A stretch of DNA of 27,777 nt from Bacteroidales bacterium (GTDB lineage: Bacteria > Bacteroidota > Bacteroidia > Bacteroidales > Bacteroidaceae): the NCBI GenBank assembly GCA_004555055.1, contig SFJN01000026.1, forward strand, positions 1 through 27,777. The letters run 5' to 3'. Positions 15,568 through 23,298 of the stretch are shown one piece after another; within the stretch, counting starts at the first letter, position 1, and the number at the start of each line of letters is the position of its first letter. Below the pieces are notes generated by a model, which saw nothing but the letters and a program-made list of their open reading frames with translations, was not told the origin of the DNA and did not search any database. Position numbers and translations under genes: made by a program.

Positions 15568-16524
15568 CATAAATTCGTGGATTTCTGCCTCTTTTCTGCC
15601 GATAAAGCGCTGTATCCTTGTCGCTTTCAGAGACTTTTGCTTTTTCGAGGAGAGTAAATGCTTTGTTTGTCGTTGTGGCCCGTCACGGTTTATAACGTCT
15701 TTTTTCATCATGGAAAGTCGTGTCGAAAGTCTCCTGTCCCGGCAAGTTGTACCCGTTTTCATAAAGCATGGACATTTGGCTGACAGCTTTCAGAACCAAG
15801 GCAATGCGCTTTTTCCCTTCCAACGGGTTGCCTGCGGTTGCCCGACAGTTCGTGGTGCGTGCCCCCACGTTTTTGTGGTTAAAGCGCCGGAATGACCGTT
15901 GCGTCTGCGTGTAGTGTGCAGTTTTTCGGACGAGTGTTTCCGTGTCGTTTTATAAATGTAAATTGGTACTGTTATTGCCCCGAGAATGCCCTCGAAAGCC
16001 ACCACCTCCTTCATGAGTCCGGAATATTGCAAAATCCGCACCATGGGCTTTTCTGCTCATTTTCCCCTGCTTTTTTGCGTTTTCTCGGCAGAAAAAACAA
16101 AAAACTCGGACTTCTCGAGGTAAAAGTACGGAGGTTTTGCATAGAAAGTACGGATGTTTTGCCTCAAGAAGTCCGATGTTTTGGGCAGATAATACGCCAT
16201 TTTCCGCATCTTTTGCCCTGTTTTCGATGAAATTTGCCGAAGATTGCGCGCATTTCCTCCATCCTATGGAAAATATTAGTTCTAAAATTGACAGCCAAAC
16301 ATTGCAAAACATGTAAAAATGCTTCGAAATTTACTCTAAAAGCGATGCCGAAGTTTATCAAAATTTTTGAAGGTTTTCGGTTGGTTTCAGTCTGTTTTTT
16401 CATACCTTTCTCAACCGGATTGGACAGAAGTGTGCAATTCACGTCCGCCTTGGGCATTGTGTTCGTGTCGGTTGGCATTTGCATCTGCAATGACATTTCA
16501 ATGTGGAAATCTCCAGCGAAAATG
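15568..16524. other. gap of about 1 kb without a convincing gene
   Basis: Short open frames exist on both strands (up to about 120 codons), but none has a recognisable domain, a consistent start or the codon pattern of the neighbours; many are rich in Phe, Lys and Ser from AT-rich text. Base composition falls clearly below that of the flanking genes from about 16050 on. The one structured element is the repeat/hairpin at 16106-16186, described separately. This divergent space serves the minus-strand acyl-CoA synthetase promoter on the left and the metA promoter on the right. Confidence 0.6.
16088..16186 (-). ncRNA. repeat-bearing stem-loop with T-rich tail (candidate small RNA or terminator)
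   Basis: The 15-nt arms TCGGACTTCTCGAGG (16106-16120) and CCTCAAGAAGTCCGA (16162-16176) are complementary at 14 of 15 positions. Between them lie two near-identical 18-mers, AAAGTACGGAGGTTTTGC (16123-16140) and AAAGTACGGATGTTTTGC (16145-16162). A third, degenerate copy (AAGTCCGATGTTTTGGGC) follows to 16186. On the minus strand the stem is followed by GTTTTTTGTTTTTTC (16105 down to 16091), which resembles an intrinsic terminator tail. No gene ends just upstream on the minus strand, so it could end a small RNA; a mobile repeat is equally possible. Confidence 0.35.
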
Positions 16525-16556
16525 TTTCACGCAGTCTCGCAATTTTCGTAATTTTG
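16525..16556 (+). promoter_or_regulatory. promoter of metA
   Basis: TAATTTTG (16549-16556) fits the Bacteroidota -7 motif TAnnTTTG. TTTC at 16525-16528, 20 bp upstream, is one base off the -33 TTTG. The predicted leader is about 55 nt, too short for a known SAM riboswitch. A small hairpin GCACA-TCAT-TGTGC (16556-16569) sits around the predicted start point. Confidence 0.55.
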
Positions 16557-16617
16557 CACATCATTGTGCGCATGTCCGCCAATCCCCCCCATATAGAATC
16601 CAAGCCAATCACCAGCC

Positions 16618-17523
16618 ATGTCATTGATATTGCCGGCAGGATTTCCTGCCATCGAACGTCTCCGCGCCGAAGGCGTCGAACTGGACACTGTATCCGACAC
16701 CGATGTCTGCCTGCAGCGTCCCGTACGGATAGCAGTGCTCAACCTGATGCCTATCAAGATAGACACCGAGACCGACCTTATAAGGGTATTTTCCGACACC
16801 CCCTATACCGTACGGCTCGACTGGATGAAGGTGGAGAGCCATGTGTCGAAACACACTCCGCAGGCCCATATGGATGCCTTTTACCGACCGTTCAGCGACA
16901 TGGCGACGGAACATTACGACGGTTTCATCATCACCGGAGCACCTTTGGAACAGATGGAATTCGAAGAAGTCACCTACTGGGCCGAGCTGCAGCGCATTTT
17001 CGATTGGGCACATGCCCACGTAGCCTCCACGCTCTATATCTGCTGGGCTGCGCAGGCGGGACTGTACCACTTCCATGGTATCCGGAAATATGCTGTGGAT
17101 GCAAAGATTTTCGGCATCTTCCCCCATCGGAAACTCCGGCCTGAATGCCCGTTGTTCCGCAATGTTGACGATGTCTTCATGGTGCCCCACAGCCGCCATA
17201 CCACGCTCCGGCGCGAGGACATCCTGGCCTGTCCGGACCTGACGTTGCTCTCGGAGAGCGACGAGCCGGGTGTGCATTTGGTGATGGCGGGCGACGGCCG
17301 CGAATTCTTCGTCACCGGACATTCGGAATACGCCGCCGGCACGCTCGATGCGGAATACCGTCGCGACGTCTCAAAGGGACTTCCCATCGCCCTGCCGAAA
17401 AACTATTACCGCCACGACCGTCCAGAAGAAGGTCCGCTCCTCAGTTGGCGTACACACGGGCAGATGCTCTATGCCAACTGGCTGAAGCATTATGTGGTGG
17501 CAGGGAACTTCGGAAAACACTGA
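16618..17523 (+). CDS. metA: homoserine O-acyltransferase MetA (predicted acetyl-CoA type)
   Basis: First committed step of methionine synthesis: acylation of the homoserine hydroxyl; cytoplasmic. The 301-residue product has the usual MetA length and aligns without gaps to the E. coli numbering at the key points: catalytic Cys142 (YICWAAQAG), His235 and Glu237 (TGHSEYAAGTLDAEY). Residue 111 in GAPLEQMEF is Glu. In the MetA family Glu111 is associated with acetyl-CoA use and Gly111 with succinyl-CoA use, so homoserine O-acetyltransferase is the likely activity despite the usual name 'succinyltransferase'. ATG 16618 gives the normal MSLILPAGFPAIERL start. It is monocistronic as far as visible, with its own promoter. 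No plus-strand terminator with a T-run is clear after it. Confidence 0.95.
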   Translation: MSLILPAGFPAIERLRAEGVELDTVSDTDVCLQRPVRIAVLNLMPIKIDTETDLIRVFSDTPYTVRLDWMKVESHVSKHTPQAHMDAFYRPFSDMATEHYDGFIITGAPLEQMEFEEVTYWAELQRIFDWAHAHVASTLYICWAAQAGLYHFHGIRKYAVDAKIFGIFPHRKLRPECPLFRNVDDVFMVPHSRHTTLRREDILACPDLTLLSESDEPGVHLVMAGDGREFFVTGHSEYAAGTLDAEYRRDVSKGLPIALPKNYYRHDRPEEGPLLSWRTHGQMLYANWLKHYVVAGNFGKH

Positions 17524-17784
17524 GGTGGACGGGGGCAGAACCTGTTCGTGCGAAAATGTCTGAAATGAATGGCCCAGGCGCTGGCTCAGGTGTGCAGATA
17601 TGCCGATACTGCGACCGTGGGAGAGCGTATCGGACACACACTTCTGCACAAGGTCTGTGTGGTTTACCGCGGTGTGGAGATGATGTGCTGCGAAGAGGTT
17701 ACGGATTGACACCCTGCCGTGACTGTCTTCCACATGGACAAATGCATCGGGAGCGTATGGGGAGGGCAGACAGAAAATGGAAAA
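17524..17784. other. metA-downstream spacer; possible decayed reading frame
   Basis: No gene can be supported. One plus-strand frame reads from ATG 17569 for 46 codons (MAQALAQVCRYADTATV...) to a TGA at 17707-17709 and then stays open to about 17840, which could be a remnant or chance in GC-rich text. I do not recognise the product. Confidence 0.2.
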
Positions 17785-17829
17785 CAAGCCCGTGAGGCCG
17801 TGTCAAAGCGACACCACCTCACGGGCTTG
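17774..17829 (-). terminator. Rho-independent terminator of the caspase/CHAT operon
   Basis: A perfect 13-bp stem, CAAGCCCGTGAGG (17785-17797) with CCTCACGGGCTTG (17817-17829), is topped by an inner 5-bp stem, GTGTC-AAAGC-GACAC (17800-17814). On the minus strand it is followed by TTTTCCATTTTC. It lies 35 nt after the CHAT stop at 17865. Confidence 0.85.
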
Positions 17830-17864
17830 AATTTGGAATACTATTGATAACACTGAGGGAAAAT

Positions 17865-20042
17865 TCAGTCCAGCATCACGAAAGCCGCCCAATGGAACGG
17901 GTCGGGATATTTGTCGCGAATGATGGACTTTGCCTTTTCAAAAGCCTTGCGTTTGTCCCATCGGCATGGTCTTGAAGCAAGCTGTTCGTAGAAGGTGGTC
18001 ATGAATTCGGTCGTCACCTTGTCGCTGACACTCCAGAGTGCCATGACCATGGTGCCGGCACCCGCCTTCTTGAAGGCACGCTGCAGGCCGTAAAGTCCCT
18101 CGGACGTGGCCTTGCCCTGTCCGGACTGGCAGGCAGAAAGCACCACCATCTCCGTTCCTTTCAGGTCGAGGTGCGCGATGTTGTTGGCCGTAAGGATGCC
18201 GCCCAATACCCCCTCGGGCAACGCTTTGCCCAGCCATGCCGCGTTGCCGCCGGAGAGGACGATGCCCGAAAGCATCATGGCATCGGAGTAGCCCTTCAGA
18301 TAGTCTATGGCTTCTGCACCTTCAGGCGTATAGTAGAAGGCGTGGGTGGCCATGTGCAACACCTTCGGGGATTTGCCGTGCATGCTGAGGAACGATTCCT
18401 CGGTGCCCTCCATATCCGTTTGGGTGGTCACCTGCCATTTATGCGTTTTCAGCATGGATGCAATCTGCATCACCTCCTGCCTTGTGCCGGGAAGGGGAAC
18501 GAACACGGAGTCACCGCGTACCCTGTCACCACGCATCAAGGTCAACTCCGCCAAGTCGTATTTCTTCGCTTCCTCCGCCATGGTCGTAGAATCCAGGTCG
18601 TATTGCATTCCTCCATAAAGGACTGCAGTCCGCTTCCCGTCGGAAAGGACGGACGAGGCGCCATTCACCAATTCGCGTGCTGAAGAAAGTCTGACGAAAC
18701 GGTAGTGGTTGCCGAGAAGCGAACCGTCGGCAAGCGGCAGAGACTCCAACGACATCTGAAACAGCAGCTGCGACGGTACGTAGTAGACCGTCGAGCCTTC
18801 TGCAATGTTTGCCTTCAGAGGTTCCCACAGGAGTTTCAGAACTTCGGGAGCATAGTCCGGATGGTAATACATGTCCGGACGGGTGATTCCGAGGGAGTCC
18901 ATCTGGCTTTCTGCAAAAAGATACTTCAGCAGGGGATGGGTGTCCTTCTTGCCGATGACGTAGACCGCATACTCCCGTCCATTGGCATCTGTAACATAAT
19001 CCGTAAAGTCCAGGAGTGCATCCGTTGGTTTGAGAGCCTGCTTGACCGCCGCATAGTCGATGTCCATGAATCCGGTGATGTCGCTGAAGCTGCGGCATCG
19101 CTCTGCCAGGCGCACGGCCAGACGGTCGGCCTGCTGCGACAGATGCAGAATGCTGTCGGAAAACTGTGCGAAATCCTTTTCCAGCTCTTTGGCCTGTTGC
19201 TTCATCAGAGCGAGTTGCGTATAGTCCTTCATGTCCTCGTCGGTGCCCTCCTTCTTCACCACGTCGTGCAGCGAGCGTTCCGACTCCAGCAGGAAAGCCT
19301 TCGTCATGACAAGGGCGTCGTAGCAACTTTCGGTAAACGCATCCTGCGTGCGCCCGGCCTTGATGGCGTACGGCGTCATCGTGGTGAAGAGTGTCGATAC
19401 CGGTGACCAGAAACTTTCGCGTTCGTCGGAACTCATGTATGGGATACTTTCTTTCATCATTTCTTTCAACTTCGCGGCAGCGTCGGTATAATCCCTGCAT
19501 CCGGCATCCAGATGATTGGCGCATCCTTCGGCATTGGCGAGATAGATGAGTGCCTTGATGTAATCCAGGGTCCTTTCGCCATACTGCTGTTTTATGGTTT
19601 CGGCATACAGGCGATAGTGGTCTTCGGATGCATCATGTTGCCCAAGCTGATGTTCCAATTCTCCTATCAGCGCAAGAATCCAGGTTCTGTACGGTTCCGT
19701 CAGAGGATATTTCGATGCGAGTATTTCATCGGCCTTTTTGTAGTCGGCAAGCGCCGCGTCGTATGCTTTGAAAGTGTTGTGACAGGAGGCACGGAGCACA
19801 TACAATCTGCTGAGTTCCCTGGGTTCCGTGATGTGGCGTTCGTCCAAAAACATGGAGTCCACACAGGCAAAGCAATTCTCTTTGTCGCCTTTTATCCTGT
19901 ACACTTCGGCAAGCATGCCGTAAGGAAGGTGATACGTTGATTCTCCCTGATGTCGTGTGCTTTGAAATTTCTCGATGGCCAAGCGACCATAGGCTATAGC
20001 CTCGTCAAACTGTTTTATATCGAGAAACAAATCCCTTAAACT
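17865..20042 (-). CDS. TPR-CHAT protease, C-terminal part (split from its N-terminal half by a frameshift)
   Basis: Encodes about 725 residues that continue the TPR protein of 20036-21004 in the next frame. The first part (SLRDLFLDIKQFDEAI, then AYGRLAIEKF and further helical repeats such as AALADYKKADEIL) is TPR-like. The last 300 residues are a CHAT domain, a caspase-fold cysteine protease. His in VLHMATHAFYY and Cys in VVLSACQSGQGKATSEGLYG form the dyad (residues 888 and 959 of the rebuilt 1046-residue protein). The closing block GAGTMVMALWSVSDKVTTEFM is typical. The frame stays open further upstream to 20258, but that text is the shadow of the N-terminal half, so no real start lies there. 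Restoring one base near 20040 joins both halves without a gap. The rebuilt protein would be exported through the N-terminal signal of the other half. Confidence 0.85.
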   Translation of the reverse strand, partial: SLRDLFLDIKQFDEAIAYGRLAIEKFQSTRHQGESTYHLPYGMLAEVYRIKGDKENCFACVDSMFLDERHITEPRELSRLYVLRASCHNTFKAYDAALADYKKADEILASKYPLTEPYRTWILALIGELEHQLGQHDASEDHYRLYAETIKQQYGERTLDYIKALIYLANAEGCANHLDAGCRDYTDAAAKLKEMMKESIPYMSSDERESFWSPVSTLFTTMTPYAIKAGRTQDAFTESCYDALVMTKAFLLESERSLHDVVKKEGTDEDMKDYTQLALMKQQAKELEKDFAQFSDSILHLSQQADRLAVRLAERCRSFSDITGFMDIDYAAVKQALKPTDALLDFTDYVTDANGREYAVYVIGKKDTHPLLKYLFAESQMDSLGITRPDMYYHPDYAPEVLKLLWEPLKANIAEGSTVYYVPSQLLFQMSLESLPLADGSLLGNHYRFVRLSSARELVNGASSVLSDGKRTAVLYGGMQYDLDSTTMAEEAKKYDLAELTLMRGDRVRGDSVFVPLPGTRQEVMQIASMLKTHKWQVTTQTDMEGTEESFLSMHGKSPKVLHMATHAFYYTPEGAEAIDYLKGYSDAMMLSGIVLSGGNAAWLGKALPEGVLGGILTANNIAHLDLKGTEMVVLSACQSGQGKATSEGLYGLQRAFKKAGAGTMVMALWSVSDKVTTEFMTTFYEQLASRPCRWDKRKAFEKAKSIIRDKYPDPFHWAAFVMLD

Positions 20043-21004
20043 GCTAGGGCCAGGTTCTTGTCTTCTGCCAGTTCCTTGCTTTTTGTATACCATTTCTCGG
20101 CCAGTACATACTGTCCCTTCGATGCAGCTTCTTCGCCCTTCTGCTGATAGTAGTTGAATTTCATCATCGCATCTCCCGAAACCTCCACGAGGGAGTCTAT
20201 CGACGCGGAAGCAGCGTGTGCCAACCTGAGGTTCCCGGTGTTGTTGCCCAGTGTCCACAATCCCTTAAGTGCAGATATCTGCCTGGCGGTATCCCCGATG
20301 TGCTGTGCCAGGGCAAGAGCCTTGGAGTATGCTTCTTCTTCCTCCGCGTATCTGTTGAGGATTTTGTTTACATTGGCGGTGGCGTGAAGCACAGCAATCA
20401 CTTCCGAAACCCTGCCCAAGTCGCCAAAGCCTTTCGATGCGTGCTCATACGATGTCAATGCTTCCTCATATTGGCTGGTTGATTCGCAGTGTACTCCGTC
20501 AAAATACCAGGAGTAAGGAATTCTGAGAGAGGCCTTTTCGTAAATCAGACTGTCGGCATAGGGCAGTATCTCCGTGATGATTTCACGTCCACGCTTGAAG
20601 TCTTCTCGACCGGCCTTTTCGCCTTGGATGCAATTGCAGGCATAGACGTAACCGCTTAAGACATAGTGCTGGCGGAGGTCCTTGCGTTCGCTGTCGTTGA
20701 TGTTTCCTTCGAGCAGGCGCTTTGCCAGTTGAAAGCCCTCCTTATATTGTCCCAACTGTTCGTAGCACTCGCACACCATGGTCTGGCTGCTCACGTATGT
20801 CTGCCGTTCCTCTTCGCTACGCTGCAGTTTGGTATGCTCTCCGACAGCCAGGAACAGTTCGAGAGCCTCGGCAGTCTTTCCGGCTTTCTCCAGTTCCAAG
20901 GCCTGCGTCATCCTGGACGTGACCTCTGTCTCTGACAGATTTTGGGCTCCCATCTGCAACGACATGCAGAAAAGCGTAAACAAGTAAACGATGAATCTAT
21001 TCAT
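20036..21004 (-). CDS. TPR-CHAT protease, N-terminal part with signal peptide and TPRs
   Basis: A 322-residue open frame. It begins with a signal peptide, MNRFIVYLFTLFCMSLQMGA/QN, followed by tetratricopeptide-like helical pairs (MTQALELEKAGKTAEALELFLAV, QYEEALTSYEHASKGFGDLG, YAEEEEAYSKALALAQHIGD, KGQYVLAEKWYTKSKELAED). It stops abruptly at TAA 20036-20038 in mid-repeat (KNLALAV-stop). The next frame picks up at LRDLFLDIKQFDEAI, which completes the TPR helix. Adding one T to the TTT at 20038-20040 (minus strand) restores a single 1046-residue protein. The ATG overlaps the end of the anti-sigma-like gene by 8 nt, so translation is probably coupled. The break may be a sequencing error, a real lesion or a switchable site. 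Confidence 0.85.
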   Translation of the reverse strand: MNRFIVYLFTLFCMSLQMGAQNLSETEVTSRMTQALELEKAGKTAEALELFLAVGEHTKLQRSEEERQTYVSSQTMVCECYEQLGQYKEGFQLAKRLLEGNINDSERKDLRQHYVLSGYVYACNCIQGEKAGREDFKRGREIITEILPYADSLIYEKASLRIPYSWYFDGVHCESTSQYEEALTSYEHASKGFGDLGRVSEVIAVLHATANVNKILNRYAEEEEAYSKALALAQHIGDTARQISALKGLWTLGNNTGNLRLAHAASASIDSLVEVSGDAMMKFNYYQQKGEEAASKGQYVLAEKWYTKSKELAEDKNLALAV

Positions 21005-21521
21005 TGGGTGCAGTGTCCTTTTCTGTTTCTTTGATTATTATCGTATCGCTGTCCGTGCTGTCTGCAAGTGCGGGACAGAACACATCGTCTCCGCCGCGCA
21101 GCCGTTCCATGGGCGCACCGTCCTTTGGGGAAGAGGATTGGAACGTGGGTCTGAGTGCAAAGAATCCGGCTGCAAGCACCGCAGCCACACCCGTAACCCA
21201 CCACCATGTCCGTTTCTTCTTTGGCTGTGCGGCTTCTTCTGCTTCCTTTGATGAGGCTGTGCGTTGGGACAATGAATAAGAACACGCATGACTACACATA
21301 GCAGCAGGGTGCCGCATGGATTCATACTCATACCGGAACTGTGCCAATGCCCGGAGCTTCTCCTCGCGGCTGACGATGGAGTCCTTTACGGTCCGTGTGA
21401 ACTCCAGTTGCTCCTTCTTCTCCGGATCCTGTTCCACTTCATGCAGGAAGCCTTCCTTTTCGGCTTCGTCCATTCTGCCCAGCAGATAATCGTCTATTTT
21501 GTCTTGGAATCTCTCGTCCAT
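20997..21521 (-). CDS. putative single-pass membrane anti-sigma factor
   Basis: A 174-residue protein I cannot assign to a named family by motif alone. Residues 1-65 (MDERFQDKIDDYLLGRMDEAEKEGFLHEVEQD..., then REEKLRALAQF) resemble the cytoplasmic anti-sigma start seen in many Bacteroidota: 'yLlGrM-eeE...F..el..D'. A Lys/Arg cluster (PKKKRT, 100-105) precedes one hydrophobic helix at about 106-123 (WWWVTGVAAVLAAGFFAL). This predicts an N-in topology with a periplasmic tail of about 50 residues that is acidic and probably disordered. It starts 12 nt after the sigma-factor stop, the classic place for a cognate anti-sigma factor. No zinc-finger HxxxCxxC motif is present. Confidence 0.65.
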   Translation of the reverse strand: MDERFQDKIDDYLLGRMDEAEKEGFLHEVEQDPEKKEQLEFTRTVKDSIVSREEKLRALAQFRYEYESMRHPAAMCSHACSYSLSQRTASSKEAEEAAQPKKKRTWWWVTGVAAVLAAGFFALRPTFQSSSPKDGAPMERLRGGDDVFCPALADSTDSDTIIIKETEKDTAPNE

Positions 21522-21533
21522 ACCTGTTGTGTT

Positions 21534-22202
21534 TTATGCGTTTAGTTTCCGTTGGTGGATTTCTGTCGCCGACTCCCGCAATGTCTTCAGACATTTGTTC
21601 TTTTTGGTCTTCAGTGCATCATATGACGCAATGGTTGGCATATCCTCGAGGATAGCCTCCAGCTTCTGTTCCTCATAATAGAACTTGGTAAGTATGCGGT
21701 TGCACTGTGGCGACATCTGGGATATGATGTCTGCTACGATTTCGCCTATCTCGGACTCGTCCGGGTCATAGACGTTGTCAATGTATTTGTTGGGGTCGAT
21801 GCCTTCTTCCCTTGTCATACGTTCCGATTCGCTTTCGGGATTGTGACAAAAGATGTTCCCTTTTACATATTCCAGATACTTGTATCGGGCTATTCCCATA
21901 AAGTAGGTAAGGATGCTGCTGCTCAATGGTTTATTGTCCTTTCCCATTACGATTCCATCCTCTACATAGATACTCCGTCTTTCGATGTTTTCCCAAAAGG
22001 CGATGAAAGCATTCTGTAAAATCTCTGCGGCTACTTGGTCGTCAGCAAAGAACACGCCTCTGTAGTTGTTCCAAAAGTAATCGGCGCAGTAGGCATACAG
22101 TTCGTATTGCGTGCGCCGTCTACGGTCAGCCATCCCTTCCACAAGACGTGCTTCCTTCTCTTGCAAACGTGTTCGGAATAGTATTGTTTTTGCCATAGTC
22201 AT
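21534..22202 (-). CDS. sigma-70 family (ECF-like) RNA polymerase sigma factor
   Basis: A 222-residue cytoplasmic sigma factor. Region 2 is visible as AAEILQNAFIAFWENI (the 'D.vQevFl..w' position) and LTYFMGIARYKYLEYVK (the '-10 binding' helix). Region 4 is IISQMSPQCNRILTKFYYEEQKLEAIL followed by the helix SYDALKTKKNKCLKTLRE. A longer-than-usual linker with GIVMGKDNKPLSSSI sits inside region 2. The start overlaps the caspase stop in an ATGA (22199-22202), so the two are translationally coupled; a second ATG two codons on (MAKTILFRT) is also possible. Target genes are unknown; autoregulation of this operon is the simplest guess. Confidence 0.85.
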   Translation of the reverse strand: MTMAKTILFRTRLQEKEARLVEGMADRRRRTQYELYAYCADYFWNNYRGVFFADDQVAAEILQNAFIAFWENIERRSIYVEDGIVMGKDNKPLSSSILTYFMGIARYKYLEYVKGNIFCHNPESESERMTREEGIDPNKYIDNVYDPDESEIGEIVADIISQMSPQCNRILTKFYYEEQKLEAILEDMPTIASYDALKTKKNKCLKTLRESATEIHQRKLNA

Positions 22203-23089
22203 CGTATAATTTCTGTTATGCTGTATCTGTCTGTTTCGCCGGTCATGACCGGATATTGCGGTCTGCTGCCTGTGTTGGAATTGACGAACATCCTAATGCT
22301 TCTGAAAAAATCGGCATTGCCGTTGCTCCCAATCTCCTTCGCCTTCTTGTATATTGCATAGGTGAGTTTACCCACGGCAGGATTCTTCATTTCGATGTTC
22401 ACCTGGTCGGACTGGCAGGCGCTAAGGGTAATCCACCTTTCCGCATTCTTCCGTACGCGGTGGTTTGCCGCCTTGTTTCCTTTTCTTTTCAGTGGCGGGC
22501 TTTGCACAAATGATTGGATGGCTTTGAAAATGTCTCCCACGCCTCGCACCACTTCGTCTGCATCTCCTCGGGTGGCATCACCGCTATGGCAGGCGTCGAT
22601 GACTACAAGCATTTTGCCTGCATCTCCAATTTTGTCGCGTATGGCATTCAGGTAAAGGTTCACTTCATCGTCCTTCAGATGCTTTTCGCCCCTGTCCATT
22701 GCGCACGATTTGCGGTAGGCATCGTATGGAATCCAACACTCATCAAGCCCATCTGCCTCGTCGTTATCGGTGTCCTGCATCTGCTGGCCATGTCCCGAGA
22801 AATGGATATATACCACATCCCCTTTCCCGGCATGCGCTGCCAATGACCTGAAGGCGTCTACAATGGCTGCTTTTGTTGCCTGACGGTTTATGAGTTTTCT
22901 GATGTTTTCCGAATTGAAGTCTGCCTGTTTCAGCATCTCCTCCACGTACGCCACATCCTTGTCACCGTTGATCTTCCCCCATGCTTTATCTTCTTGTTGC
23001 CCGATGCCTATGACAAGGGCTCTCCGTGTCTGTGCCGTAGAGGGTACAGACAGGGGAAGCATCATCAATAATAATATCAAACGCCACAT
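22199..23089 (-). CDS. exported caspase-family (C14-like) protease
   Basis: A 296-residue caspase/metacaspase-like cysteine protease. Signal peptide MWRLILLLMMLPLSVPSTA/QT without a lipobox; then the p20-like domain starts RRALVIGIGQQ. The catalytic dyad is present: His100 in YIHFSGHGQQ and Cys167 in VVIDACHSGD. Between them DNDEADGLDECWIPYD matches the metacaspase 'D.dE.dG.dE...P.D' segment, and KHLKDDEVN follows as usual. A later ITLSACQSDQVN strand and a basic insert (SPPLKRKGNKAANHRVRKN) could be the site of a processing loop. It is the first gene of the four-gene unit. The 88-nt region before it (23090-23177) shows no TAnnTTTG box on this strand, which leaves room for an alternative-sigma promoter. 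Confidence 0.9.
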   Translation of the reverse strand: MWRLILLLMMLPLSVPSTAQTRRALVIGIGQQEDKAWGKINGDKDVAYVEEMLKQADFNSENIRKLINRQATKAAIVDAFRSLAAHAGKGDVVYIHFSGHGQQMQDTDNDEADGLDECWIPYDAYRKSCAMDRGEKHLKDDEVNLYLNAIRDKIGDAGKMLVVIDACHSGDATRGDADEVVRGVGDIFKAIQSFVQSPPLKRKGNKAANHRVRKNAERWITLSACQSDQVNIEMKNPAVGKLTYAIYKKAKEIGSNGNADFFRSIRMFVNSNTGSRPQYPVMTGETDRYSITEIIR

Positions 23090-23165
23090 TGCTGCTTTTC
23101 AACTTTTTTGTGTTAGAATAATGTTGGTTCAAACCTTGTGTCTTTGTTTGTTCCTTTAACTTTTT

Positions 23166-23209
23166 GCAAATAAAGAAAGAGGGAGTTATGTGTTCGTATA
23201 ACTCCCTCT
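23166..23209 (-). terminator. Rho-independent terminator of the malQ-transporter operon
   Basis: A perfect 12-bp stem, AGAGGGAGTTAT (23178-23189) with ATAACTCCCTCT (23198-23209), and an 8-nt loop. On the minus strand it is followed by TTCTTTATTTGC. It lies about 90 nt after the transporter stop and just before the leader of the caspase gene, separating the two minus-strand units. Confidence 0.85.
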
Positions 23210-23298
23210 GATAGATTCTTGTATGTTTTTCCTCAGAAGGTATGCAGGAATCGGGCAGGTTGGGTCCTGAGTGACCGTTCAAAGTGGTTGCCGTTTCC

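Noticed and set aside
16106..16186. CRISPR array
   Set aside because: Only two good repeat copies with a 4-nt spacer and one degenerate copy; no unique spacers of 30 nt or more and no cas genes.
16557..16617. SAM riboswitch upstream of metA
   Set aside because: The predicted leader is only about 55 nt and holds one 5-bp hairpin, too little for a known SAM aptamer.
20036..20258. Programmed -1 frameshifting in the TPR-CHAT gene, or a true start at 20258 for the CHAT half
   Set aside because: No X-XXY-YYZ slippery heptamer lies in the overlap. The text from 20258 to about 20045 in the CHAT frame is Arg/Gly-rich shadow sequence, while the other frame there codes normal TPR helices.
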